From contig JAFRQP010000014.1 of NCBI GenBank assembly GCA_017428565.1, forward strand, positions 62,001 to 126,000: 64,000 nucleotides of DNA. Direction: 5' to 3'. This document shows positions 1 through 8,460 of this stretch, one piece after another. This DNA comes from Oscillospiraceae bacterium. Its GTDB lineage: Bacteria > Bacillota > Clostridia > Oscillospirales > Oscillospiraceae. The notes beneath the pieces are model-generated. The model was given only the letters and a program-made list of their open reading frames with translations. It did not search any database and had not been told where the DNA came from. Made by a program: the position numbers and the translations under genes. The stretch's first letter is position 1, and every line of letters starts with the position of its first letter.

Positions 1-1
1 C

Positions 2-961
2 CGCTCCAAGGTCTTCCAGCAGATCGTGGACGAGGCCGAGCAGGATCTGCGCGACCTGATGCACATCCCCGACAACTACAAAATTCTGTTCCTGCAGGGC
101 GGCGCCACGCTGCAGTTCGCCGCCATTCCCTGGAACCTGATGAAGAACGGCAAGGCCGTCTACATCGAGACCGGCGCCTGGTCCAAGAAGGCCATCGCCG
201 AGGCCAAGAAGTACGGCGAGGTTATCGTGGCCGCCAGCTCCAAGGACCGCAACTTCTCCTACATCCCCGACTGCTCCGATCTGGACATCCCCGAGGACGC
301 CGACTACGTCTATATCTGCGAGAACGAGACCATCCACGGTCTGACCTACCAGCAGCTTCCCAACACCAAGGGCCACATCCTGGTCTCCGACCAGAGCTCC
401 ATGTTCCTCTCCAAGCCCTGCAACGTGGCCGACTACGGTCTCATCTACGCGGGCGTGCAGAAGAACGTGGGCCCCGCCGGCATGAGCGTGGTCATCATCC
501 GCGAGGATCTGATCCGCGAGGATCTGGACGAGAAGATGCCCATCTACATGCGCTATGACATTCAGGCCAAGAACGGCTCCATGTACAACACCCCCAACTG
601 CTGGGCGATCTACTGCTGCGGCAAGGTCTTCAAGTACCTCAAGAGCATCGGCGGTCTGGAAGAGATGGCCCGCCGCAACGAGGACAAGGCCAAGGTCCTC
701 TACGACTTCCTGGATTCCTCCAAGATGTTCCGCGGCACCGTGGACAAGGAGTTCCGCAGCCTGATGAACGTGCCCTTCGTCACCGAGAGCGCGGAGCTGG
801 ACGCCGAAGTGGTGAAGGCCACCAAGGCCGCCGGCTACGACAACCTGAAGGGTCACAAGAGCGTGGGCGGCCTGCGCGCCAGCATCTACAACGCCATGCC
901 CAAGGAGGGCGTGGAGGCTCTGGTGGCGTTCCTGAAGCAGTTCGAGGCCGAGCACAAGTAA
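2..961 (+). CDS. serC: Phosphoserine aminotransferase, 5'-truncated by window edge
   Basis: PLP enzyme converting 3-phosphohydroxypyruvate and glutamate to phosphoserine, the second step of serine synthesis. The reading frame is already open at base 2 and reads RSKVFQQIVDEAEQDL, which is the segment that follows the first ~45 residues in SerC, so the true start lies outside the window. Family motifs seen include FLQGGATLQFAAIPWNL near the visible start and the PLP-lysine region YAGVQKNVGPAGMSVVI. The C-terminus (GGLRASIYNAMP) is complete. It is followed after 30 bp by serA, so the two very probably form one transcript. Confidence 0.95.
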   Translation, partial: RSKVFQQIVDEAEQDLRDLMHIPDNYKILFLQGGATLQFAAIPWNLMKNGKAVYIETGAWSKKAIAEAKKYGEVIVAASSKDRNFSYIPDCSDLDIPEDADYVYICENETIHGLTYQQLPNTKGHILVSDQSSMFLSKPCNVADYGLIYAGVQKNVGPAGMSVVIIREDLIREDLDEKMPIYMRYDIQAKNGSMYNTPNCWAIYCCGKVFKYLKSIGGLEEMARRNEDKAKVLYDFLDSSKMFRGTVDKEFRSLMNVPFVTESAELDAEVVKATKAAGYDNLKGHKSVGGLRASIYNAMPKEGVEALVAFLKQFEAEHK

Positions 962-991
962 GATCATCATCTATTACAGGAGGATTTGAAT

Positions 992-1900
992 ATGCGTATT
1001 CTGGTTACCGACGGTATGGATAAAAAGGCCATGGCCCAGCTGCGGGACATGGGTCATGAGGTCGTGGAGCAGTTCTACGAGCCCGATGAGCTGGGCGCCG
1101 CCCTGAAAGATTTCGACGCCGTGGTCGTCCGCTCCAAGACCAAGGTCCGCGCCAAGCACATCGACGAGGCGGCGGAAGGCAAGCTGAAGCTCATCATCCG
1201 CGGCGGCGTGGGCGTGGACAACATCGACGTGGCCTATGCCGAGTCCAAGGGCATGACCGTGCGCAACACCCCCCGCGCCTCCTCCCAGTCTGTGGCAGAG
1301 CTGGCCCTGGCCCACATGCTCTCCTGCGCCCGCTTCGTCTCCCACGCCGGCTACACCATGCGCGAGGGCAAGTGGGAGAAGAAGGCCTACGGCAAGGGCA
1401 TGGAGATCGGCGGTAAGACCCTGGGCATCATCGGCTACGGCCGCATCGGCTCCTGCCTCGGCAAGATGGCCCAGGCCCTGGGCATGACTGTCATCGCCTA
1501 CGGCGCCCACCACGAGCCGGGCACCACCGCCCGGGACGGCGTGCCTTACGTGTCCCTGGACGAGCTGCTGGAGCGCTCCGACTTCGTCTCCGTCCACGCT
1601 CCCGCGGCCGACGGCCCCATCATCAATGCCGACACCATCGCCAAGATGAAGGACGGCGTGGTGCTCATCAACACCTCCCGCGGCACGAACCTGGACGAGG
1701 CCGCCCTGCTGGAGGCGCTGGATTCCGGCAAGGTCCGGGCCGCCGGTCTGGACGTGTGGGCCACCGAGCCCTCAGGCAACGAGGCGCTCTACAGCCATCC
1801 CCACGTCTCCTGCACGCCCCATATCGGCGCCCAGACCGCCGAGGCCCAGGCCCGCATCGGCCAGGAGATCGTGGAGATCATCAAGGACTTCACCAAGTAA
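992..1900 (+). CDS. serA: D-3-phosphoglycerate dehydrogenase, short form
   Basis: NAD-dependent oxidation of 3-phosphoglycerate, the first step of serine synthesis. The 302-residue protein has the substrate/cofactor segment RGGVGVDNIDVAYAESKG, the Rossmann motif GIIGYGRIGSCLG and the catalytic PHIGAQT histidine near the C-terminus. It ends there, so it lacks the ACT regulatory domain of long SerA proteins; serine feedback through ACT is therefore not expected. ATG 992 is chosen over an upstream in-frame TTG (986) because AGGAGG at 978-983 is spaced 8 nt from the ATG. Second gene of serC-serA-DUF1015. Confidence 0.94.
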   Translation: MRILVTDGMDKKAMAQLRDMGHEVVEQFYEPDELGAALKDFDAVVVRSKTKVRAKHIDEAAEGKLKLIIRGGVGVDNIDVAYAESKGMTVRNTPRASSQSVAELALAHMLSCARFVSHAGYTMREGKWEKKAYGKGMEIGGKTLGIIGYGRIGSCLGKMAQALGMTVIAYGAHHEPGTTARDGVPYVSLDELLERSDFVSVHAPAADGPIINADTIAKMKDGVVLINTSRGTNLDEAALLEALDSGKVRAAGLDVWATEPSGNEALYSHPHVSCTPHIGAQTAEAQARIGQEIVEIIKDFTK

Positions 1901-1921
1901 GCGGCCAGCGGGAGATCGACC

Positions 1922-3172
1922 ATGAACAAGAACATTTTTCAGCCCGCCGATATCCTGCTGCCCAAGGACGCGGACATGGAAAAGTGGGCCGTCATCGCCT
2001 GCGACCAGTTCACCTCCGACCAGGCCTACTGGGACCGGGTGCGGGAAAAGGCCGGCGACGCTCCCTCCGCCATTCATCTGATCCTGCCCGAGGCCGAGCT
2101 GGGCTCCGCCGGCGAGGCCGCAGCCATCGCCCGGATCAACAAAACCATGCGGGACTATGTGGAGCAGGGCGTGTTCACCGTCTGCCCCGACAGCTATGTG
2201 TACGTGGAGCGGACCCTGGAAAACGGCTCCGTCCGCAAGGGTCTGATCGGCAAGATCGACCTGGACGCCTATGACTACAAGCCCGGCTCCTCCTCCGACG
2301 TCCGCGCCACGGAGAAGACCGTGCCAGAGCGCATCCCGCCCCGGCAGCGTGTCCGCCGGGACGCTCCTGTGGAGCTGCCCCACATCCTCATGCTCTGCGA
2401 CGACCATGAGAAGAAGCTCATCGAGCCGGTGGCCGCCAAGAAGGGCGGCATGAAGAAGCTCTATGACTTCGATCTCATGGAGGGCGGCGGCCGCATCCGC
2501 GGCTGGCTGGTGGCCGATGAGGACGCCAGAGCCTTCGACGCTGCGCTGACCGAGTACTGCGCCCATGTGGCGGAAAAGTACCAGGGTCTCCCCGGCGTGC
2601 CAATGGTCTTCGCCGTGGGCGACGGCAACCACTCCCTGGCCACGGCCAAGAGCTGCTATGAGGAGCTGAAAGCCGCCCATCCCAGCGAGGATCTGAGCAG
2701 GCATCCCGCCCGCTATGCCCTGGTGGAGCTGGAGAACATTCACGACGAGGCCCAGGTCTTTGAGCCCATCCACCGGGTGATCGTGAACACCGAGCCGGAG
2801 AAGCTGCTGGCCGCGCTGCAGGACTGGTGTGCGCCCGGCGGCTACCCCGTGCAGTGGTACAGCGGCGAAAAGAGCGGCACCGTCACCCTGGATTCCGCCC
2901 GCAGCGAGCTGCCCGTAGGCGTGCTGCAGGCCTTCCTGGACAAGGTTCTGAAAGAAGAGAAGCAGCCCGGCGAGATCGACTACATCCATGACGACGACGC
3001 CCTTATCGCCCTGGCGAAGCAGGAGAAGGCCATCGGCTTCCTGCTGCCCGCCATGGAGAAGAGCTCCCTCTTCCGCGGCGTCATCCGGGACGGCGCCCTG
3101 CCGAGAAAGACCTTCTCCATGGGCCACAGCCGGGAAAAGCGCTACTATCTGGAGGCCCGCAAGATCCGCTGA
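1922..3172 (+). CDS. DUF1015 family protein linked to serine biosynthesis
   Basis: A 416-residue soluble protein of the DUF1015 family, recognised from its N-terminus (FQPADILLPKDADMEKWAV) and the central VFAVGDGNHSLATAK block with an invariant-looking DGNHS motif. Genes of this family are often found beside serA and serC, as here (21 bp after serA, same strand). I see no transmembrane segment or signal peptide. The biochemical role is not assigned from sequence; a step in phosphoserine or serine metabolism is inferred from context only. No serB-type phosphatase gene is in the window. A strong terminator follows. Confidence 0.85.
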   Translation: MNKNIFQPADILLPKDADMEKWAVIACDQFTSDQAYWDRVREKAGDAPSAIHLILPEAELGSAGEAAAIARINKTMRDYVEQGVFTVCPDSYVYVERTLENGSVRKGLIGKIDLDAYDYKPGSSSDVRATEKTVPERIPPRQRVRRDAPVELPHILMLCDDHEKKLIEPVAAKKGGMKKLYDFDLMEGGGRIRGWLVADEDARAFDAALTEYCAHVAEKYQGLPGVPMVFAVGDGNHSLATAKSCYEELKAAHPSEDLSRHPARYALVELENIHDEAQVFEPIHRVIVNTEPEKLLAALQDWCAPGGYPVQWYSGEKSGTVTLDSARSELPVGVLQAFLDKVLKEEKQPGEIDYIHDDDALIALAKQEKAIGFLLPAMEKSSLFRGVIRDGALPRKTFSMGHSREKRYYLEARKIR

Positions 3173-3182
3173 ACAAAGACTG

Positions 3183-3230
3183 ACACACAAAAAAACTCCT
3201 TCACCAAACGGTGAAGGAGTTTTTTTGTGT
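3183..3230. terminator. Bidirectional intrinsic terminator between serine cluster and oad operon
   Basis: A 12-bp perfect stem (3194-3205 with 3210-3221, loop AAAC) is flanked by A-run on the left and T-run on the right, and the symmetry continues through ACACA/TGTGT. Either transcript ends with a U-tract, which fits its place between convergent genes. Confidence 0.93.
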
Positions 3231-3285
3231 GATTCTTCACAGTACTCCGCACGAAAGCGGAAGCGCATCAGGAACAAACCCCGGA

Positions 3286-4506
3286 TCAGCCGAAGACGGA
3301 GAGCAGGAAGCCCGCCGCGATGGCAGAGCCGATGACGCCGGCCACGTTGGGACCCATGGCGTGCATCAGGAGGTAGTTGTTCTTGTTGTAGCGCCGGCCC
3401 ACATCCTGGGAGACGCGAGCGGCCATGGGCACCGCGGAGACGCCGGCGGAGCCGATGAGCGGATTGATCTTGCCGCCGGAGGTCCTGTACATGATGAGGC
3501 CGCCGATGAGGCCTCCCACGGTGGAGATGCCGAAGGCGATCAGACCCAGAACCACGATCTTGATGGTGTCCAGATTCAGGAAGTTCTGGGCAACCATGGT
3601 GGCGCCCACGCTGGTCGCCAGGAAGATGGTGACAATGTTCATCAGCGCGTTCTGGGCGGTGTCGGAAAGACGATCCGTCACGCCGCACTCGCGGAAGAGG
3701 TTGCCCAGCATCAGGCAGCCGATCAGAGGAGCGGTGGAGGGGAGGAGCAGGATCACGAAGGTGGCGACCAGGATGGGGAAGATGATCTTCTCGGTCTTGG
3801 AGACCTCGCGGCTCTGGACCATCTTGACCTTGCGCATCTTGTCGGTGGTCATGGCCTTCATGATGGGCGGCTGGATCATGGGGATCAGCGCCATGTAGGA
3901 GTATGCCGCGATGGCGATGGGACCCAGCAGCTCGGGAGCAAGCTTGGTGGTGAGGAAGATGGCGGTGGGGCCGTCCGCGCCGCCGATGATGCCGATGGAA
4001 GCGGCCTGGGGGCCGGTGAAGCCCAGCAGCACCGCGCCGAAGAAAGCCACGAACACGCCCAGCTGAGCGGCCGCGCCCAGCAGCAGGCTCTTGGGGTTGG
4101 CAAGCAGAGGCCCGAAGTCCGTCATGGCGCCCACGCCCATGAAGATCAGGGAGGGGTATATGCCGGCCTTCACGCCGATGTAGAAGAAGTCCAGCAGACC
4201 CGCTTCCTTCATGATCGCCCCGTAGCTGTGATAGGCGGGGCTGGTCTCATCCAGGAAGGCCGCCCACAGCTCCGGGTGATACACGGCGTTGTGGCCCATG
4301 CCGATAAAATAGCTCAGATTGGAGAGCAGGCAGCCGAAGGCGATGCCGCAGAGCAGCAGAGGCTCGAACTTCTTCACAATGCCCAGATACAGCAGGACGA
4401 ATGCGAGGATGATCATCACAAGGTTTTTCCAGCCGCCCTCTGTCAAGAAGAATGCTGCAAAGCCGGACTCGCTTGCCAGCTTTTGCAGGACACCTGTTAT
4501 ATCCAT
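3286..4506 (-). CDS. oadB: Na+-translocating decarboxylase beta subunit (oxaloacetate decarboxylase type)
   Basis: Integral membrane subunit that couples decarboxylation of carboxybiotin to Na+ export. The 406-residue protein is almost entirely hydrophobic. It has the family's ion-site motifs: [13 protein letters not shown] (the Asp that binds Na+ in OadB) and [18 protein letters not shown] near the C-terminus (the Asn/Ser helix). AAGGAGG lies just upstream of the ATG at 4506. It is last in the oadA-oadG-biotin-oadB operon, 10 bp after the biotin carrier gene. Methylmalonyl- or glutaconyl-CoA decarboxylase beta subunits are close relatives, but the alpha subunit in this operon is of the oxaloacetate type. 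Confidence 0.93.
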   Translation of the reverse strand: MDITGVLQKLASESGFAAFFLTEGGWKNLVMIILAFVLLYLGIVKKFEPLLLCGIAFGCLLSNLSYFIGMGHNAVYHPELWAAFLDETSPAYHSYGAIMKEAGLLDFFYIGVKAGIYPSLIFMGVGAMTDFGPLLANPKSLLLGAAAQLGVFVAFFGAVLLGFTGPQAASIGIIGGADGPTAIFLTTKLAPELLGPIAIAAYSYMALIPMIQPPIMKAMTTDKMRKVKMVQSREVSKTEKIIFPILVATFVILLLPSTAPLIGCLMLGNLFRECGVTDRLSDTAQNALMNIVTIFLATSVGATMVAQNFLNLDTIKIVVLGLIAFGISTVGGLIGGLIMYRTSGGKINPLIGSAGVSAVPMAARVSQDVGRRYNKNNYLLMHAMGPNVAGVIGSAIAAGFLLSVFG

Positions 4507-4516
4507 AGGGCCCTCC

Positions 4517-4918
4517 TTATGCGATCACGACCAGAGGAGATCCCGTCTCCACGACGGCGCCCTTGCTCGTAACGATCTGGGCCACGGTACCGGCCTTGGT
4601 GGCGACGACCTCGTTTTCCATCTTCATGGCCTCCAGGATCAGCAGCACCTCGCCCTCCTTGACGGACTGGCCCTGGGTGACGTTGATCTTCAGAACGTTG
4701 CCGGGCATGGGGCTCTTCACCACTTCACCGGCGGCAAGGCCGGCGGCGGGAGCGGGGGCGGCGGCAGGCGCCGCAGCAGGGGCAGCCGCAGCCGCGGCAG
4801 GGGCGGGGGGGGCGGGGGCGGCGGGAGCTGCCAGCTCATACTCGTCCGCCAGCATGGCGACGCCTTCCTCCACCTCTACTTCATAAACACGGTTTCCCAG
4901 TGTGACTCTGTATTTCAT
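4517..4918 (-). CDS. Biotin carboxyl carrier subunit of the decarboxylase
   Basis: A 133-residue separate biotin carrier. The N-terminal ~30 residues ([19 protein letters not shown]) are the usual start of these subunits. A flexible Ala/Pro-rich linker occupies roughly residues 31-65. The C-terminal biotinyl domain carries the EAMKMEN motif whose Lys is biotinylated. It shuttles CO2 from OadA to OadB. The start is 1 nt from the stop of the OadG gene, so translation is probably coupled. The linker DNA is highly repetitive (GC-rich Ala/Pro codons) and could be prone to length change. Confidence 0.93.
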   Translation of the reverse strand: MKYRVTLGNRVYEVEVEEGVAMLADEYELAAPAAPAPPAPAAAAAAPAAAPAAAPAPAAGLAAGEVVKSPMPGNVLKINVTQGQSVKEGEVLLILEAMKMENEVVATKAGTVAQIVTSKGAVVETGSPLVVIA

Positions 4919-4919
4919 C

Positions 4920-5273
4920 CTATTTGACCTCCCTGATGGAAATAAAGCGCAGTTCGTTGAGGGGCTTGCCCAGACTGTCTGCCACGATGGCCATGATCAT
5001 GGCGGCGTCCTTGGGCTCGGTATCATAGAGCTTCAGCTCGCCGGCGGTGCCGCTGGCCTTGGGGAGCGTGTTGTCCAGCTCCAGCACAGGGGCAGCTCTG
5101 TCGGGCACGGGAATGGCGTTGGCCGCTTCCGCCTTCGCCTTCCTTTGCTTGCTGATGAGGCCCATGATCAGGAGCACGCACATCAGCATCACCAGGCCCA
5201 GGAACACCACCGCATAGCCCAGCAGTGCGGTACCGGCTGCCGTGGGGATGGAAATGTTCACCAGATCTTCCAT
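4920..5273 (-). CDS. OadG-type small membrane subunit
   Basis: A 117-residue protein with one strong transmembrane segment near the N-terminus (about residues 15-40, GYAVVFLGLVMLMCVLLIMG), a basic stop-transfer segment and a soluble tail. This is the layout of OadG/gamma subunits, which help assemble the carboxytransferase with the membrane pump. Three bp separate it from the oadA stop on one side and one from the biotin carrier gene on the other. Identification rests on topology and operon position more than on sequence motifs. Confidence 0.82.
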   Translation of the reverse strand: MEDLVNISIPTAAGTALLGYAVVFLGLVMLMCVLLIMGLISKQRKAKAEAANAIPVPDRAAPVLELDNTLPKASGTAGELKLYDTEPKDAAMIMAIVADSLGKPLNELRFISIREVK

Positions 5274-5276
5274 GGT

Positions 5277-6668
5277 TTAGCCCTCCTCCACCGGAGTGAT
5301 GGAATAACGGACCTTCTTCTCCTCCTGCGCCTGGCGCTCGGCAAAGAACTTCTCGGCCACGGGCGGGAAAGCGATGTAGGAGAGCACGTCCTCCTCGCAG
5401 TGGGCGGTGTCGCCCAGCTTCTCGGCGGTCTTCTCATAGATATCGGTGGGCAGCGTGTCGGCATAGCGGCCCTGGATGGGCTCCTCGCCGGCCAGGATCT
5501 TGGCGCGGACCTCGGGGTCGATGGGGGCGGGGGTACGGCCGTATTCGCCGCGGCAGTAGGCCTTCAGCTCGGCGCCCACGTTCTTGTAGCGCTCGCCGGC
5601 CAGCACGTTCTGCACCGCCTGGGTGCCGATGAGCTGGCTGGTGGGGGTCACCAGCGGAGGATAGCCCATGTCCTTGCGGACCCGCGGGGTCTCCAGCAGG
5701 GCCTCGTCGAAGCGGTCCAGAGCGTTCAGGCTCTTCAGCTGGCTCAGCAGGTTGGAGAGCATGCCGCCGGGGATCTGATAGGTCAGGCACTGGGTATCGG
5801 TGGTCAGGGAGATGGGATTCAGCGTGCCCTTCTCCAGGAACTCGGCGCGGACAGGCTTGAAGTAATTGGCGATCTTGAAGAGCTTATCCTCGTCCAGATC
5901 CACCTGGTAGCCCATTTCCTTCAGCGCGAAGGCCAGGGTCTCGGTGGCGGGCTGGGAAGTGCCGCCGGAGAAGGGGGAGATAGCGGTGTCGATCACGTCG
6001 GCGCCGGCTTCCACAGCCTTCAGGTAGGTCATGAAAGCAAGGCCGGTGGTGCAGTGGGTGTGCATCACGATGGGCAGGTCCACCGCATCCTTCAGGGCGG
6101 AGACCAGGTCGTAGGCGTTCTGGGGAGAGAGGATGCCGGCCATGTCCTTGATGCAGACAGAGCTGACGCCCATTTCCTTCAGTTCCTTCACCATCTGCAC
6201 ATACTTGTCCAGGGTGTGAACGGGGCTGGTGGTGTAGGAGATCGCGCCGGATGCGAAGGCGCCGTTCTTCACGGTTTCCTCGATGGCCACCTTCAGGTTG
6301 TTCACGTCGTTCAGAGCGTCGAAAATGCGGATGATGTCGATGCCGTTGCGGATGGACGCGCGCACGAAGCGGCGGACGATATCGTCGCTGTAGTGCTTGT
6401 AGCCCAGGATGTTCTGGCCGCGAAGCAGCATCTGCAGCTTGGTGTTGGGCATCTTGGCGCGGATCTTGCGAAGCCGCTCCCAGGGGTCCTCATTCAGGAA
6501 ACGCAGGCAGACGTCAAAGGTTGCGCCGCCCCACACCTCACAGGAATAGAAGCCGGCCTGGTCAATGGTCTCCAGGATGGGCTCAAACTTTTCGTAGGGC
6601 AGGCGGGTTGCGATGAGCGACTGGTTTGCGTCACGCAGAACGGTTTCGGTAAACTGTACTTTTTTCAT
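5277..6668 (-). CDS. oadA: Oxaloacetate decarboxylase alpha subunit (carboxyltransferase)
   Basis: Transfers the carboxyl group of oxaloacetate to biotin, giving pyruvate. The 463-residue protein has an HMGL-like TIM barrel with the metal motif VLRDANQSLIATR, the CIKDMAGILSP lysine segment and the metal-binding MHTHCTTGLA, then a carboxylase-conserved domain (GGMLSNLLSQL). It stops before any biotin domain; the carrier is encoded separately two genes downstream. ATG 6668 is preferred over an ORF extended to 6701 because GAGGAGG is 5-6 nt upstream of 6668. A pyruvate carboxylase B subunit is an alternative, but the membrane subunits argue for the Na+ pump. Confidence 0.92.
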   Translation of the reverse strand: MKKVQFTETVLRDANQSLIATRLPYEKFEPILETIDQAGFYSCEVWGGATFDVCLRFLNEDPWERLRKIRAKMPNTKLQMLLRGQNILGYKHYSDDIVRRFVRASIRNGIDIIRIFDALNDVNNLKVAIEETVKNGAFASGAISYTTSPVHTLDKYVQMVKELKEMGVSSVCIKDMAGILSPQNAYDLVSALKDAVDLPIVMHTHCTTGLAFMTYLKAVEAGADVIDTAISPFSGGTSQPATETLAFALKEMGYQVDLDEDKLFKIANYFKPVRAEFLEKGTLNPISLTTDTQCLTYQIPGGMLSNLLSQLKSLNALDRFDEALLETPRVRKDMGYPPLVTPTSQLIGTQAVQNVLAGERYKNVGAELKAYCRGEYGRTPAPIDPEVRAKILAGEEPIQGRYADTLPTDIYEKTAEKLGDTAHCEEDVLSYIAFPPVAEKFFAERQAQEEKKVRYSITPVEEG

Positions 6669-6710
6669 GCTTGCCTCCTCAGGTTCCTTCTCAGGTTTCA
6701 AGGTATTTCC

Positions 6711-6739
6711 ATATTATCATGAATTTGTCCGTGCTTCAA
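6711..6739 (-). promoter_or_regulatory. Promoter of the oad operon
   Basis: On the minus strand TTGAAG (6734-6739), a 17-bp spacer and TAATAT (6711-6716), about 40 bp upstream of the oadA start. Confidence 0.6.
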
Positions 6740-6801
6740 CAAAAATCTTCACCAAAAAGAGGGCTTTTTCTTCCCGATTTTGGAGTCGATCTCCGGCGTT
6801 T

Positions 6802-7431
6802 TCACTTTCCGTCGGGGAAACTGGTAAAGAAATTCCGTTCCACCGGGGGCAATCCGCTTTTTGTCTTTTCCGCGGCAATGGCCTTGATGAGGAAGGCCAT
6901 GTTGCGGCCCAGATTGCGCATGGTCTGCAGGCCCTCCAGGTCTTTCTCCACGTCCGCGGCGGAGAAGCCGTGGACCTGGTTCCAGTAGGTGCTGGAGGCC
7001 ACCGGCATGCCGGAGATGGTGAAATACTTGTTCAGCACGTCGAAGCTGGCGGTGTTGCCGCCCCTGCGGCAGGAGACCACCGCCGCGCCTACCTTCATGT
7101 GCATGGAATAGTCCGCGCTGTAAAAGAGCCGGTCCAGGAAGCCCAGCAGGGCGCCGGCCGGAGAAGCGTAATGCACGGGGCTGCCCACCAGCAGCCCGTC
7201 CGCCTCCTGAAGAAGCTTTGCCGCCCGGTTCACCCCGTCATCAAAGACGCAGTGGTCGTTTTTGCTGCAGAAGCCGCAGCCCAGGCAGCCGTGGGCGTCT
7301 TCCATTCCCACCCGGACCCATTCGGTCTCCACGCCTTCCTCGTTGAGGGTCCTGCAGACCTCCTCCAGGGCGCGGTTGGTGCAGCCGGACACATGAGGGC
7401 TGCCGCAGATCACCAGTACTTTGTAGGCCAT
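6802..7431 (-). CDS. NADPH-dependent FMN reductase / flavodoxin-fold protein with Cys cluster
   Basis: A 209-residue flavodoxin-fold protein. The N-terminal VLVICGSPHVSGCTNRA is the FMN phosphate-binding loop, and SPVHYASPAGALLGFLDR is the second flavin contact. A cysteine group (CLGCGFCSKNDHC, about residues 51-63) is typical of the iron-sulfur flavoprotein-like branch and could hold an Fe-S cluster or disulfides. It lies 10 bp downstream of a nitroreductase gene, so a shared role in electron transfer to small organic or quinone acceptors is likely. The substrate is unknown. Confidence 0.85.
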   Translation of the reverse strand: MAYKVLVICGSPHVSGCTNRALEEVCRTLNEEGVETEWVRVGMEDAHGCLGCGFCSKNDHCVFDDGVNRAAKLLQEADGLLVGSPVHYASPAGALLGFLDRLFYSADYSMHMKVGAAVVSCRRGGNTASFDVLNKYFTISGMPVASSTYWNQVHGFSAADVEKDLEGLQTMRNLGRNMAFLIKAIAAEKTKSGLPPVERNFFTSFPDGK

Positions 7432-7441
7432 GTTCTCTCCT

Positions 7442-8110
7442 TTATTCTTTGATTTTCACTTTTTTCCCGGAGCCAAGCTCAAAATGCAGCGCCGCGATGC
7501 CGAGGTCAACCCGGGTATAGGTGCCAAGACCTCTGACGCGCGCCGTGGGGTTCTCCCCTTCCATGCCGAAGCAGAACTTCTGCTGATTGACGGCCGTAGG
7601 GGCGAGAAGCGCCGCCTCCAGGCCCTGCCGGAACCAGTCCGGCGCGGGTCCGGCAAGCTCGCTGACCTTTGCGGTGTCCTTGCTCCTGTGCTGCCTGCCC
7701 TGGTCCTCGCCGTAGCCCAGGGCGATGGCCATGCAGAGGCTCTCCCCCTCCGGTACCAGCTCCCGCACCCGCTTTTTGTTGAAGGTCAGAGCCGCCCAGC
7801 AGGTGTTGAGTCCCAGCTTCTGGGCCTGGAGCACCAGCTTTTCGCCGCAATAGCCGCAGCGGAAGTCGAAGTCGCCCTCCTTTTTGCCGGCCAAGACGAT
7901 GTAATTTGCCACGTTCCGGAAGCTGCCGTAGTGGGCCAGGCGGGAGTCAAAGCCCGCCGGGTCGTCGTATTGGACGCTGATATGCAGGCCGCTCTCCCGG
8001 TTGCAGGTCTCGGCAAAGGCGTCCAACTCCTGCCGGATATCCGCAGGGATCGGCTTTTCCAGATAGGCGCGGACGGAGTGCCGCGCGCGCATGGCTTCCC
8101 AATCTGTCAT
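7442..8110 (-). CDS. Nitroreductase family flavoprotein
   Basis: A 222-residue FMN-dependent NAD(P)H oxidoreductase. The start has the family motif RHSVRAYLEKPI (FMN phosphate contact) and the mid-region CGEKLVLQAQKLGLNTCWAALTFNK is the usual helix before the second FMN-binding strand. No membrane segments are seen. It is the third gene of a four-gene minus-strand operon, 15 bp after the 106-residue gene and 10 bp before the flavodoxin-fold reductase. The physiological substrate cannot be read from sequence. Confidence 0.88.
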   Translation of the reverse strand: MTDWEAMRARHSVRAYLEKPIPADIRQELDAFAETCNRESGLHISVQYDDPAGFDSRLAHYGSFRNVANYIVLAGKKEGDFDFRCGYCGEKLVLQAQKLGLNTCWAALTFNKKRVRELVPEGESLCMAIALGYGEDQGRQHRSKDTAKVSELAGPAPDWFRQGLEAALLAPTAVNQQKFCFGMEGENPTARVRGLGTYTRVDLGIAALHFELGSGKKVKIKE

Positions 8111-8125
8111 GTGCCTGCGCTCCTT

Positions 8126-8446
8126 TCAGTCTTTGCTCAGAGCGTCCAGAAAGCTCCGGGCGCTGGCGGGCTTCTCCAGGTTCAGCGTCCAGCTCTTCTC
8201 CCCCGCCCAAAGGTCCAGCGCGGGCTTTTCCTCCCGCACGGTGACGCAGTGGCCTGCGCTGATGACCCGGTGGGAACGCTCCGCCTTGTCGAGCGCGTCC
8301 AGCGGGATGTACTCCCAGCTCAGGCCCCGGGGCAGATACAGCGCCAGAGAGCCCAGACGATACTGCTCGATTTTCCGGGCGGCGCGGAAGTCCTCCCTCG
8401 GGTCAGCTAGTTCTCTCCCGGGGAGCAGACAGGTAAATTTCGGCAT
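8126..8446 (-). CDS. Hypothetical protein, 106 aa
   Basis: A small soluble protein starting MPKFTCLLPGRELADPRED. I do not recognise the family. It has no transmembrane segment, signal peptide or metal motif, and is predicted from composition to be mostly beta strand. An AGGAGG-like site precedes the ATG (8444-8446 on the complement). It sits between the YhhN-like gene and the nitroreductase with 14-15 bp gaps, so it is surely co-expressed with them. The coding frame has the same GC-rich third positions as its neighbours. Confidence 0.75.
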   Translation of the reverse strand: MPKFTCLLPGRELADPREDFRAARKIEQYRLGSLALYLPRGLSWEYIPLDALDKAERSHRVISAGHCVTVREEKPALDLWAGEKSWTLNLEKPASARSFLDALSKD

Positions 8447-8460
8447 GGTTCATTCCTCCT

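Noticed and set aside
1772..3688. A 638-codon minus-strand frame across the DUF1015 gene and terminator
   Set aside because: It runs through a strong bidirectional terminator and into a real gene in another frame; shadow.
4727..4828. GC-rich repetitive DNA as a possible tandem repeat element
   Set aside because: It is the Ala/Pro linker of the biotin carrier; the repetition is explained by coding.
4902..6722. A 606-codon + strand frame opposite oadA
   Set aside because: Shadow frame typical of GC-rich coding DNA; His/Gly/Leu/Val-rich composition with no motif, while oadA motifs on the other strand are clear.
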